From positions 1 through 54,499 of the forward strand of contig JALFXH010000136.1 in assembly GCA_022786965.1 (NCBI GenBank): DNA of 54,499 bases, given 5' to 3'. The notes below the pieces were generated by a model, which had not been told where the DNA came from, ran no database searches, and saw only the letters and a program-made list of their open reading frames with translations. This document shows positions 25,211 to 32,382 of this stretch, piece after piece. Numbering within the stretch: the stretch's first letter is position 1; every line of letters starts with the position of its first letter. Both the position numbers and the translations under genes were made by a program. Source of the DNA: Clostridiales bacterium. GTDB lineage: Bacteria; Bacillota; Clostridia; Oscillospirales; Oscillospiraceae.

Positions 25211-26273
25211 TTTGAAAGCTTTGACGAAAAAACAGCTGTTTTTGCCCATTTTCAGCATGATTCTGGTGATGCTGGTAAACGTTCTGTTCGACATCGCCGA
25301 CGGCAACAATGCCTTCGACTTCTTCTCCGTTTCCATGAAGGGCGGCGTGCTGTACGGCCGTATCGTGGACATTCTGAACCGGGGCAGTGAGGTCGCCATT
25401 CTGGCCCTGGGTATGACTCTGGTCGTCTCCTGCTCTGCCGGTACCGATATTTCCGTGGGCTCCGTCATGAGTCTGGCGGGCGGCGTGTGCTGCGTGATTA
25501 TCGCCGGCTTCGGCGTCACCAGCGTCTCCACCGCCGCCGAGCTGGCCCACCCCATCTGGATGGGCATTGCGTGCGGCGTCGGCGCGGCAATTCTGGCCGG
25601 TGTTTTCAACGGTTTCCTGGTGGCCTATATGAAGATACAGCCCATGGTCGCCACCCTGATCCTCTGGTCTGCGGCCCGGGCACTGGCGTTGCTGATCTGC
25701 AACAACATGATCGTCTATGTCCGTATGGATGAGTTCAAGGTCTTCGGCTCCTTCCTGGGCCCCATCCCCACCCCCATCCTCATTGCGGCGGTGTGCATCG
25801 CCGTGCTGGCGCTGGTGCTGAAGTTCACCGCGCTGGGAACCTACATCCAGTCTGTCGGTATCAACAAGCGCTCCTCCCGGATTGCGGGCTTCAACTCCGC
25901 CCAGATTATTCTGATGTGCTACACCATCTGCGGCCTGTTCGCCGGTATTGCCGGTATCGTCAACACCTCCCGTATCTACTCCGCGGATACCAATAACATC
26001 GGTCTGACCATGGAAATGGACGCCATTCTGGCGGTGGCTCTGGGCGGCAACAGCCTGGGCGGCGGCAAGTTCAATCTGGCCGGCTCCATCATCGGCGCCT
26101 ACACCATTCAGGCCATCACCACCACCCTGCTGGCCCGGGGCGTTTCCACCGCCCAGGCGCCTGTGTTCAAGGCGGTCATCATCATTCTGATCGTCGTGAT
26201 TCAGGCTCCCCCCGTGAAGGCCTATTTCAAGCGCCGTTCCGCCGCGAAGGCTGCCGCAAAGGAGGCTGTCTGA
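25203..26273 (+). CDS. Sugar ABC transporter permease (YtfT/RbsC-type)
   Basis: The 356-residue inner-membrane permease of the BPD_transp_2 class has about eight to ten hydrophobic segments and the family motifs CSAGTDISVGSVMSLAG and AVALGGNSLGGGKFNLAGSI. ATG 25203 lies inside the end of the ATPase gene with GGAGGTG upstream, so translation is probably coupled. It likely pairs with the next permease as a heterodimer, as YtfT does with YjfF. Confidence 0.93.
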   Translation: MNNLKALTKKQLFLPIFSMILVMLVNVLFDIADGNNAFDFFSVSMKGGVLYGRIVDILNRGSEVAILALGMTLVVSCSAGTDISVGSVMSLAGGVCCVIIAGFGVTSVSTAAELAHPIWMGIACGVGAAILAGVFNGFLVAYMKIQPMVATLILWSAARALALLICNNMIVYVRMDEFKVFGSFLGPIPTPILIAAVCIAVLALVLKFTALGTYIQSVGINKRSSRIAGFNSAQIILMCYTICGLFAGIAGIVNTSRIYSADTNNIGLTMEMDAILAVALGGNSLGGGKFNLAGSIIGAYTIQAITTTLLARGVSTAQAPVFKAVIIILIVVIQAPPVKAYFKRRSAAKAAAKEAV

Positions 26274-26274
26274 T

Positions 26275-27318
26275 ATGAAAAACACCCTAGCTGACAGAAA
26301 AAAGTCCAGAATCGGCAGCAATACCGTGATGCTGATGATTACCATCGCGCTGTTCATCCTCCTCTACGGCGCGGGCTGCCTGATGTACGCGGACAAGGAA
26401 TTCGGCAGACTCCAGAATTTCCTGAACGTCATGATCAACAACGCCGGCCTGATCATCGTGGCATGCGGCGTCACCTGCGTGATGCTCACCGGCGGTATCG
26501 ACATTTCCGTGGGCTCCGTGGTGGCTATGACCTGTATGTTCATGTCCGTGGGCCTGGCGGAGTGGGGAATGTCCTCCGGCGCGCTGATCGCGCTGATTCT
26601 GCTCATCGGTGTGGTGTTCGGCGCGGTTCAGGGCTTCTGCATTGCCTACCTGGAGATTCAGCCCTTCATTGTCACCATGGCGGGCCTGTTCTTCGCCCGT
26701 GGTATGACGGCAGTGATTTCCACCCAGCAGGTCAGTGTGCCCTTTGAGTCCTGGTTTGGCCAGCTGTCCCAGATCAAGTGCGAGATTCCCTTCGGCATCG
26801 GCGCGTATCTGAACAAGAAGGGTGTGCTGGTCACTCCCTATGTCCGTATCACCGTGGTCATCGCTCTGATCGTGGCCCTGGTCACCTTCCTGATGCTGCG
26901 CTACACTAAGTTCGGCCGCAGCCTCTACGCGGTGGGCGGCAACCAGCAGTCCGCAGCCCTGATGGGCCTGAATGTGAAGAAGACCAGAATGCTGTCCCAT
27001 GTGCTGTGCAGCTTCTACGCCACCCTGGGCGGCCTGTGCTTCTGTCTGAACACCATGTGCGGCACGCCGACCCAGGCGACAGGCCTGGAAATGGACGCCA
27101 TTTCCTCGGCGGTTATCGGCGGCACCCTGCTGACCGGCGGCGTGGGCAACGTGGTGGGAACCCTGTTTGGCGTTCTGATCAACGGCACCATTTCTTCTCT
27201 GGTCAAATTCAACGGCAAGCTGGTGGCATCCTGGGCGAACATCATCACCGCGGTGCTGCTGTGCTTCTTCATCCTGCTGCAGGCGATTTTCGCTAAGCTC
27301 AAGGAGCGGCAGAAATAA
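26275..27318 (+). CDS. Sugar ABC transporter permease (YjfF-type)
   Basis: The 347-residue permease is homologous to its neighbour (LTGGIDISVGSVVAM, YAVGGNQQSAALMGLNV, GGTLLTGGVGNVVGTLFG). It starts one base after the previous stop codon. It is the last gene of the transporter operon, closed by the terminator at 27332. The four-gene set with YtfQ-like ligand residues suggests a furanose or related hexose as substrate, which remains unproven. Confidence 0.93.
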   Translation: MKNTLADRKKSRIGSNTVMLMITIALFILLYGAGCLMYADKEFGRLQNFLNVMINNAGLIIVACGVTCVMLTGGIDISVGSVVAMTCMFMSVGLAEWGMSSGALIALILLIGVVFGAVQGFCIAYLEIQPFIVTMAGLFFARGMTAVISTQQVSVPFESWFGQLSQIKCEIPFGIGAYLNKKGVLVTPYVRITVVIALIVALVTFLMLRYTKFGRSLYAVGGNQQSAALMGLNVKKTRMLSHVLCSFYATLGGLCFCLNTMCGTPTQATGLEMDAISSAVIGGTLLTGGVGNVVGTLFGVLINGTISSLVKFNGKLVASWANIITAVLLCFFILLQAIFAKLKERQK

Positions 27319-27331
27319 TCCGTCCAATAGA

Positions 27332-27366
27332 AAAAAGCCAGAGTGCGCGACGCACTCTGGCTTTTT
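27332..27366 (+). terminator. Terminator of the sugar ABC operon
   Basis: A perfect 16-bp stem (AAAAAGCCAGAGTGCG and its complement) with loop CGA, ending in TTTTT. Confidence 0.92.
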
Positions 27367-27395
27367 GTAGGGCGGGGTCATGACATAAGCCCTAC
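27367..27395. repeat. REP remnant of the GTAGGGCGGGG family
   Basis: GTAGGGCGGGGTCATGAC is joined directly to ATAAGCCCTAC. The outer ends of a REP unit are present but the inner half of the palindrome is lost. It abuts the T run of the preceding terminator. Confidence 0.65.
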
Positions 27396-27421
27396 GCAGC
27401 CTTATTCTGTTTTATCTATAC

Positions 27422-28555
27422 TCAGTTTGTCAATGTCTGGATGAACCCTTCCATCCTGTCCATACCCTTCTGTAAATCTTCATCGGAGCAGCAGTAGGAC
27501 AGGCGGATATAGCCCTCGCTGCCGAAGCAGCTGCCCGGTACGGCGGCCACGGCGGCCTCCCGAATCATCCGGGTGCAGAACGTGGCGCTGTCCATGCCGA
27601 ACTGCCGGATATCCGCGAAAACGTAGAAGGCTCCCTCCGGCTCCGGGAAGGACAGCCCCATGTTCCGCAGACGGGAGGTTATAAACCTGCGCCGGTTTTC
27701 GTAGACCTTCCGCATGGGGCTGGGGTCGGTTTTCAGAGCCTCTACGGCGGCGGCCTGTACGAAGGTGGGCACGGCGGCGATTTCCCCCGCGCTGAGCAGC
27801 AGCAGCCTGTCCATCACATAGTCCGGACAGGTCAGGTAGCCGACCCGCCAGCCGGTCATGGCGTAGGGCTTACTGAAACTCTGGCAGAGAATCAGCTGGT
27901 CCTGTAGGTCCGGATCAAGGCTCAAGTCCGGGCAATGACCGTCGGACAGCTGGCTGTACACATTGTCGCTGATGACAAAAATAGGCTTTCCCAGAACCGC
28001 CGCCTTGACGTTCGCCATGCTCTCCGCGTTCAGGACAACGCCGGTGGGATTGCAGGGAGAATTCAGGATAATGGCCTTGGTTTTCGGGGTAATGGCGGCT
28101 TTCAGTGCTTCAAAAGTGATCTGGAATCCGGTTTTCGTCACGTCCAGCGGTACGGTTTTGGCCCCGGCGATGGTGGCGATGGTCTCATACAGGCCAAAGC
28201 CCGGGCTGGAGACGATGACCTCCTCGCCGGGGTTCAGGATGCCCAGCAAGGTGGTGAACAGGGCGTGGGTGGCACCTACGGTGATGAGCACCTGCTCCGG
28301 CGTAACGGCATGACCCCGGTCGGTTTCGTAGTCCGCCACAGCTTTGCGCAGGGCAGCGGTGCCCTGATTTGGGGCGTAGTGGGTCTGACCGGCGGCGAGG
28401 GCGGCACAGGCCGCGGCCTTGATGGGCTCCGGGGTATCGAAATCCGGTTCTCCGATGGTTAACATAACGCATCCGGGAACTTCCTTCGCCAGATTGGTAT
28501 ACACCCGGATGGCGCTGCGCTTCAGGGGGGATAAGTTCTGATTTAATGGAATCAT
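27422..28555 (-). CDS. PLP aminotransferase, probable N-acetyl-LL-diaminopimelate aminotransferase (PatA-like)
   Basis: The 377-residue class I/II aminotransferase has NSPCNPTG (167-172), SDNVYS and the PLP lysine Lys229 in SQSFSK-type QSFSKPYAMTGWRVGY. By motif alone it could be an aspartate or aromatic aminotransferase. Overlap by 4 bp with the deacetylase gene, and divergence from dapH, point to the acetylated branch of diaminopimelate/lysine synthesis. There it would transaminate N-acetyl-2-amino-6-oxopimelate. It is last in its operon. A REP remnant lies downstream. Confidence 0.83.
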   Translation of the reverse strand: MIPLNQNLSPLKRSAIRVYTNLAKEVPGCVMLTIGEPDFDTPEPIKAAACAALAAGQTHYAPNQGTAALRKAVADYETDRGHAVTPEQVLITVGATHALFTTLLGILNPGEEVIVSSPGFGLYETIATIAGAKTVPLDVTKTGFQITFEALKAAITPKTKAIILNSPCNPTGVVLNAESMANVKAAVLGKPIFVISDNVYSQLSDGHCPDLSLDPDLQDQLILCQSFSKPYAMTGWRVGYLTCPDYVMDRLLLLSAGEIAAVPTFVQAAAVEALKTDPSPMRKVYENRRRFITSRLRNMGLSFPEPEGAFYVFADIRQFGMDSATFCTRMIREAAVAAVPGSCFGSEGYIRLSYCCSDEDLQKGMDRMEGFIQTLTN

Positions 28556-29646
28556 AGGTGGATTTCGGCCAGTTTCTCAAAGAAATCGGCGCCTTTCAGT
28601 AGAATCCCTTCGTCAAAATCGAAGGTGTCGGTGTGCAGGGCCGGCACGTCGCCCAGTCCCAGGAAGAAGAACAGGCCCGGAAGGGTTTTCTGATACCAGG
28701 AGAAGTCCTCGGCAGTCATGCTGGGGCTTTCCAGTTCCCGGAAGGGGAGAGCATCTCGAACCCGGTCATACAGTTCGGGTGGGTTCATGACAGCGGGGTA
28801 GCCGTCGCTGAGGTGAAGCGTTACGGTGCAGCCGTATTGCGTTTCCACAGCCCTGCCGATGTCTGCCAGCCCCGCTGCCAGACCGTCAAATACCTCGTCC
28901 TGAAAGGCCCGGAGGGAGCCTTCCATATGGGTGTGGGCGGACAGGGCATTGCGAACGGTGCCGCTTTGAAATTTGCCGAATTTCAGCAGCCGGAACACAG
29001 AATCCGGCAGTTGTTTCTCCATTTCCATGGCTTTCCGGTAGAAATCCGTTCCCGCCATCAGAGCGTCCACGCCCTCAGCGGCCTTGGCGATGTGGGCGGT
29101 TTTTCCGTAGATGTCCACGTTGACCTCGCTGGAACGGGCCATCAGCTCCTGACGGCGGCTGGCAATCACCCCGGCCTCCAGCCCGGGCCACAGGTGCAGG
29201 CCGAAAATCGCCTTGACGTTGTATTGTGAAAACACGTCGCTGTCACAGATGTCCTTAGCCCCGCCAGTGGTCTCCTCGGCGCTCTGGAACACCAGCAGCA
29301 CGTTGCGCGGGAGGTTCCTTTTTTTACTCAGACGGCGGGCCAGCTCCAGAAGGATTGCCATGTGCCCGTCGTGGCCACAGGCGTGCATACACCCTTCGTG
29401 CCGGGAAGCGTAGTCCGCCCCGGTTTTTTCCAGAATGGGCAGTGCGTCCGCATCCGCCCGAAAGGCGACGGAATCCGCCTGCCCAAAGTCAAACCAGGCG
29501 CACAGACTGCCGCTTGCGGGTTCAAACACCCGGCAGTTCAGGCCCGATAAAGCACCTTTCAGGTATGCAAAGGTCTCCGGCAAATCCCGGTCCAGCTCCG
29601 GAATCCGGTGCAGCGCCCGTCGGTCGTCGCGTATCTTCACGTCCAT
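28552..29646 (-). CDS. M20 family amidohydrolase, probable N-acetyldiaminopimelate deacetylase (YkuR-like)
   Basis: The metallopeptidase-fold deacetylase has CMHACGHDGHM (metal Cys/His ligands) and FQSAEETTGGAK (catalytic and ligand Glu). It also has HLWPGLEAG, SAHTHMEGS and the late FFFLGLGD with a final HTDTFDFDE. M20D members include amino-acid amidohydrolases and the YkuR deacetylase, and the dapH neighbour favours the latter. Start: ATG 29646 is only one or two bases after AAAGGAGG, whereas GTG 29640 has seven-base spacing and may be the real initiator. The product is 364 or 362 residues. Confidence 0.83.
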   Translation of the reverse strand: MDVKIRDDRRALHRIPELDRDLPETFAYLKGALSGLNCRVFEPASGSLCAWFDFGQADSVAFRADADALPILEKTGADYASRHEGCMHACGHDGHMAILLELARRLSKKRNLPRNVLLVFQSAEETTGGAKDICDSDVFSQYNVKAIFGLHLWPGLEAGVIASRRQELMARSSEVNVDIYGKTAHIAKAAEGVDALMAGTDFYRKAMEMEKQLPDSVFRLLKFGKFQSGTVRNALSAHTHMEGSLRAFQDEVFDGLAAGLADIGRAVETQYGCTVTLHLSDGYPAVMNPPELYDRVRDALPFRELESPSMTAEDFSWYQKTLPGLFFFLGLGDVPALHTDTFDFDEGILLKGADFFEKLAEIHL

Positions 29647-29665
29647 TCCTCCTTTTTTGGGTAAG

Positions 29666-29694
29666 ATTATACGATAATTTGATAAGTCTGTCAA
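29666..29694 (-). promoter_or_regulatory. Consensus promoter of the deacetylase-aminotransferase operon
   Basis: Minus strand TTGACA (29694-29689), exactly 17 bp, TATAAT (29671-29666): a perfect consensus. Transcription would start near 29659, about 13 nt from the start codon. On the plus strand a TATAAT at 29719-29724 may serve dapH, but its -35 is weak. Confidence 0.85.
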
Positions 29695-29745
29695 TTTTTC
29701 TCCTTGTCATTTTTTCAATATAATGATAGAATACCTCCAGATTTA

Positions 29746-29795
29746 GCCTTCCTCTTTGGGGGAGGTGGCCGAGCGTAAGCAAGGTCGGAAGAGGC
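29746..29795. repeat. Palindromic repeat in the dapH leader
   Basis: Two adjacent hairpins, CCTC-loop-GAGG and GGCCGAGC-GTAA-GCAAGGTC, lie within CCTTCCTCTTTGGGGGAGG and the following bases. The interval lies between the putative dapH promoter and its ribosome site. No second copy was seen in this window. Confidence 0.45.
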
Positions 29796-29823
29796 AGAAA
29801 GTAATATAACAAGGAGAAATGAC

Positions 29824-30516
29824 ATGAACGCACAGGAAATCATTGAATACATCCGCACCTCCGAGAAGAAGACCCCGGTGAAGGTCTACGTCTGGGAGAA
29901 GGCCCCCGTGGCCTTCCCGAACTGCCGGGAGTTCCCCGCGGGCCAGGGCTGCAAAATTGTCTTTGGAGACTGGAAGGACGTTAAGCCCGTGCTGGAAGCC
30001 AATGAATTTGACCATCTGGAAATTGAGAACGGCTGCCGCAACTCCGCCATTCCCATGCTGGACATGAAGGACATCCCCGCCCGTATCGAGCCCGGCGCTA
30101 TCATCCGGGAGCAGGTGGAGATCGGGAAAAACGCCGTCATCATGATGGGTGCGGTGATCAACATTGGCGCTGTCATCGGCGAGGGCACCATGATCGATAT
30201 GGGCGCGGTGCTGGGCGGCCGGGCTACCGTGGGCAAGAACTGCCATGTGGGCGCCGGCGCGGTGCTGGCCGGCGTGGTAGAGCCTGCCTCCGCTACCCCC
30301 GTCATCGTGGAGGACAACGTGCTCATCGGCGCCAACGCCGTGGTTATTGAAGGCTGCCGCATCGGTCATGACGCGGTGGTGGCCGCCGGGGCCATCGTGG
30401 TGGGCGATGTGGCTCCCAACACCGTGGTTGCCGGCTGCCCCGCCCGGGTCATCAAGCAGAAGGACGAGAAGACCGCCGGAAAAACCGCCTTGGTTGACGC
30501 CCTGCGGGCGCTGTAA
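29824..30516 (+). CDS. dapH: Tetrahydrodipicolinate N-acetyltransferase (DapH)
   Basis: It acetylates 2,3,4,5-tetrahydrodipicolinate, the first committed step of the acetylase route to meso-diaminopimelate and lysine. The 230-residue protein has an N-terminal DapH domain ([20 protein letters not shown]) and a left-handed beta-helix of hexapeptide repeats ([20 protein letters not shown] and onward). AAGGAG precedes ATG. It is divergent from the two genes for later steps of the same pathway. Confidence 0.93.
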   Translation: MNAQEIIEYIRTSEKKTPVKVYVWEKAPVAFPNCREFPAGQGCKIVFGDWKDVKPVLEANEFDHLEIENGCRNSAIPMLDMKDIPARIEPGAIIREQVEIGKNAVIMMGAVINIGAVIGEGTMIDMGAVLGGRATVGKNCHVGAGAVLAGVVEPASATPVIVEDNVLIGANAVVIEGCRIGHDAVVAAGAIVVGDVAPNTVVAGCPARVIKQKDEKTAGKTALVDALRAL

Positions 30517-30521
30517 AACAA

Positions 30522-30558
30522 ATGAATCCCGGCGGGCGGTTCCTGCCGGGAATTTCAT
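30522..30558 (+). terminator. Probable terminator of dapH
   Basis: TCCCGGC / GCCGGGA stem with an ATGAA / TTCAT extension and an 11-base loop. No clean T run follows, so efficiency is uncertain. Confidence 0.45.
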
Positions 30559-30569
30559 GTAAAAAGCGG

Positions 30570-30598
30570 TTGGAAAACAGGGAAAAATATGGTATAAG
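30570..30598 (+). promoter_or_regulatory. Candidate promoter of the toxin mRNA
   Basis: TTGGAA (30570-30575), 17-bp spacer, TATAAG (30593-30598). The leader would be about 55 nt. It includes CCTCC (30628-30632), which can pair with the GAGGGGG ribosome site, so translation may be self-inhibited. Confidence 0.6.
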
Positions 30599-30658
30599 TA
30601 TTCTAAGCGAGAGGGGCACGGCGAATCCTCCAAACCACGAAGGCGAGGGGGTGACAGC

Positions 30659-30739
30659 ATGACAACGTTGGAAATCCTTGGATTACTTAACTTGTTAGCC
30701 GTGGTTGTTTTTGGCGTTATACAGGCACTAAAGAAATAA
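30659..30739 (+). CDS. Small hydrophobic peptide, putative type I toxin (26 aa)
   Basis: Twenty-six codons: MTTLEILGLLNLL, then AVVVFGVIQALKK and TAA. One membrane-spanning helix with a charged Lys-Lys end, as in Fst/TxpA/holin-like type I toxins. A strong ribosome site, GAGGGGG, lies eight to ten bases upstream. The gene is bounded by its own promoter (30570) and by a hairpin directly at the stop codon. A convergent promoter at 30839 would make RNA covering the toxin 3' end. Assignment rests on architecture and peptide type. I recognise no exact named family. Confidence 0.72.
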   Translation: MTTLEILGLLNLLAVVVFGVIQALKK

Positions 30740-30832
30740 CCGGCCCCTGAGATAGCAGGAACCGGTATTTCTTCGACTCAAAATCGCAAGAGGGATAGCC
30801 GCACACCTGTTACCAGCAGGTCGCCCCTCTTG
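30735..30832 (-). ncRNA. Putative antisense antitoxin RNA
   Basis: The transcript is predicted from the minus-strand promoter at 30839-30867 (start near 30832). It ends at the shared hairpin near the toxin stop codon, about 100 nt. Its 5' part folds into a stem GCAAGAGGG / CCCTCTTGC enclosing an ACCTG / CAGGT hairpin. Its 3' part is complementary to the toxin mRNA tail. This convergent layout matches the Fst/par and TxpA/RatA classes. Confidence 0.6.
30739..30766. terminator. Shared hairpin between toxin mRNA and antisense RNA
   Basis: ACCGG / CCGGT with an inner CCTG / CAGG stem and a 2x2 internal loop. TATTTCTT follows on the plus strand and TTATTTCTTT on the minus strand, so it can end transcripts from both sides. 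Confidence 0.65.
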
Positions 30833-30838
30833 CCCATC

Positions 30839-30867
30839 ATGATACCACGTCCAGCGCCTTTCGTCAA
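30839..30867 (-). promoter_or_regulatory. Promoter of the antisense RNA
   Basis: Minus strand TTGACG (30867-30862), exactly 17 bp, TATCAT (30844-30839). No minus-strand ORF follows, which supports a non-coding transcript. Confidence 0.72.
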
Positions 30868-30962
30868 GCACAGTTTCTCCCCAGCTTCCGCACAAAAATG
30901 CCGATGCAGAATAACATGGAATGAGCGGTGAAGCTCAAAAAACCTGCTTCGGAGGTATTTCT

Positions 30963-31109
30963 ATGTGTAACAATAACGGTATCTGCGGCTGCCTGAACAA
31001 CAACTGGTGGTGGATCATCATCCTGATCCTGCTGTTCTGCAACTGCGGAAACAACTGGAACTGGGGCGGCTGCGGCTGCGACAACAACAATAACTGCGGC
31101 TGCTGCTAA
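30963..31109 (+). CDS. Cys/Asn/Trp-rich micro-protein with a membrane segment (48 aa)
   Basis: Composition is extreme: 10 Cys, 14 Asn and 5 Trp in 48 residues. The order is MCNNNGICGC, then NNNWWWIIILILLF (one short hydrophobic helix), then a tail with CNC, CGC and a terminal CGCC. GGAGG lies seven bases before ATG 30963. The open frame extends 14 codons further without support. I do not recognise the family. It resembles small Gly/Cys-rich spore-associated peptides only in style, and metal binding or disulphide cross-linking is conceivable. Confidence 0.72.
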   Translation: MCNNNGICGCLNNNWWWIIILILLFCNCGNNWNWGGCGCDNNNNCGCC

Positions 31110-31119
31110 CGTACAAACG

Positions 31120-31140
31120 GGGCACCCCAAAAGGGTGCCC
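31120..31140 (+). terminator. Hairpin after the micro-protein gene
   Basis: GGGCACCC / GGGTGCCC perfect stem with loop CAAAA. No T run follows, so it may be an mRNA 3' stabiliser or a weak terminator. Confidence 0.45.
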
Positions 31141-31149
31141 ATCGTTCCT

Positions 31150-31224
31150 GTAGGGGCGGGTCATTGACCCGCCCGTCCGCGCAAGCGGCTGACGCCGAAG
31201 GGCGGGTCGGTGACCCGCCCCTAC
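31150..31224. repeat. 75-bp REP-pair element, GTAGGGGCGGG variant
   Basis: GTAGGGGCGGGTCATTGACC at the left and the inverse GGTGACCCGCCCCTAC at the right, with GCGCAAGC in between. Same design as the GTAGGGCGGGG elements (two palindromes in opposite orientation) but a different core, so it is a related second REP family. It sits between convergent genes. Confidence 0.75.
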
Positions 31225-31230
31225 AGGGTA

Positions 31231-31740
31231 TCAGGATTCCAGCAGCAGACGGTCATTTCGGAGGGATTCCATTTTGCCGTGGATGCGGCCCAGAGCGTAC
31301 ATGAGCAGCGTGGCGCACAGCAGGTTCAGCCAGCCGATATGGGTGGGGTTGAAGCTGTTTACCAGTCCAATCAGCAGATTGGCCCCGCCGATGACAGAGA
31401 GCGTATTGCCGATCTTTTTCAGATGGGCGATTTTGGAATCGATGTCGGAGAACAGGTCAAACTGTACCAGCTCCGCTTTCCGCCGGAAATACACCCACTG
31501 CACCATCCGGCCCACATATTCCGCGCCGATGTCCTCCATGAACTGCAAATAGTCTCTGTCCGGCGCGTGCATTTCCAGACGGATGGTGTATTCGCTCGGC
31601 TGGCAGGGGGCGAAGTGGTAGGTGCAGAAGCCCACCTTCGTCAGAACCCAGCCGGACTGGGCCATGGTGTTCAGCCACCGCTCCTCTTTCTCGAAATTCC
31701 AGACCCAGAAGCATCTGTGAATCACTTTTTCCTCTTTCAT
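31231..31740 (-). CDS. DUF2812-type membrane protein paired with PadR
   Basis: The 169-residue protein begins MKEEKVIHRCFWVWNFEKEERWLN, the DUF2812 pattern, with a soluble N-terminal half. Two hydrophobic segments (about residues 110-125 and 130-148) lie in the C-terminal half. It overlaps the PadR stop codon by 4 bp (ATGA) with AAGGAGG upstream. PadR-DUF2812 pairs are common in Firmicutes and the DUF2812 protein is usually the regulated partner. Its function is not known to me. Confidence 0.8.
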   Translation of the reverse strand: MKEEKVIHRCFWVWNFEKEERWLNTMAQSGWVLTKVGFCTYHFAPCQPSEYTIRLEMHAPDRDYLQFMEDIGAEYVGRMVQWVYFRRKAELVQFDLFSDIDSKIAHLKKIGNTLSVIGGANLLIGLVNSFNPTHIGWLNLLCATLLMYALGRIHGKMESLRNDRLLLES

Positions 31741-32054
31741 ATGGCTTCCTCCTTGAGAACCGTCTCGCCGTTGGCAACCAGCTGGCGCAGACGGTTTAAT
31801 TCGTTTTTCAGCACCGCCAGACCTTTGGCGGTGAGCTTGTATTCCTTTTTGCGGCTGTCCACCACGGGCAGCGGCTCTATCCACCCCTTGTCGCACAGGG
31901 AAGTCAGCGCGCCGTAGAGGGTACCCGCCGCCAGCCGCACCCGCCCGCCGGACAGGGCCTCCGCCCGCTGCATGATGCCGTAGCCATGCTGGGGGGTGTA
32001 GAGTGACAGTAGTATATAGTAGGTAGATTCGGTTAAAACGGGATTGTCGTTCAA
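31737..32054 (-). CDS. PadR family transcriptional regulator
   Basis: The 105-residue winged-helix repressor has the PadR motifs ILLSLYTPQHGYGIMQ, LAAGTLYGALTSLCDKGWIE and RKKEYKLTAKG. It starts at TTG 32054, seven bases after AAAGGAGG, with no ATG alternative. Two identical-arm palindromes in its promoter (32069 and 32100) are probable autorepression sites. Ligand unknown. Confidence 0.9.
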   Translation of the reverse strand: MNDNPVLTESTYYILLSLYTPQHGYGIMQRAEALSGGRVRLAAGTLYGALTSLCDKGWIEPLPVVDSRKKEYKLTAKGLAVLKNELNRLRQLVANGETVLKEEAI

Positions 32055-32068
32055 AATGCTGCCTCCTT

Positions 32069-32087
32069 TATATCGGGACTCGATATA
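32069..32087. promoter_or_regulatory. Palindromic operator 1 for PadR
   Basis: TATATCG, five bases, CGATATA. A perfect 7-5-7 inverted repeat between the -10 box and the ribosome site of padR. Confidence 0.72.
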
Positions 32088-32097
32088 TCGTAGTCCA

Positions 32098-32126
32098 AGT
32101 ATATCGCCATCCGATATAAATGTCGA
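32098..32126 (-). promoter_or_regulatory. Promoter of padR-DUF2812 with operator 2
   Basis: Minus strand TCGACA (32126-32121), 17-bp spacer, TATACT (32103-32098). The second operator (TATATCG N5 CGATATA, 32100-32118) covers most of the spacer and the -10 box. The two operators are 31 bp apart centre to centre, about three helical turns, so dimers could bind on one face. Confidence 0.72.
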
Positions 32127-32284
32127 GTGGCAAAAACGCAGTTGTTTTCCACCTGAAAAAAAGACACATTTTGGCTATATTACCCCCTATTCACAGCTCT
32201 GTTTTTTCGGTACAATATTGTCATACAAATTGTGTTTTGACGCGCAATGCCTTCCACCTGCTAAGGAACAATTTACCACTTTAC

Positions 32285-32366
32285 TGAGCCGTTCTGGTCG
32301 AGGGGCCCAAAGGTTGTTCGTTAACCGCCCAAAGTTCGTAACGCATTGTCAGCGGCGACTCGCCGC
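32285..32366. repeat. 82-bp dispersed repeat, copy 2
   Basis: Ungapped match to 16383-16464. It ends GCGGCGACTCGCCGC, and the next bases, AAGGAGG, are the ribosome site of the kinase gene. The repeat therefore forms the end of that 5' leader and could present or hide the site. Confidence 0.75.
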
Positions 32367-32382
32367 AAGGAGGAAATTGCCC

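Noticed and set aside
32044-32382. N-terminal extension of the second kinase to 548 residues
   Set aside because: It would read through the padR promoter, both operators and a dispersed repeat. ATG 32383 has a strong ribosome site and begins with a membrane segment.
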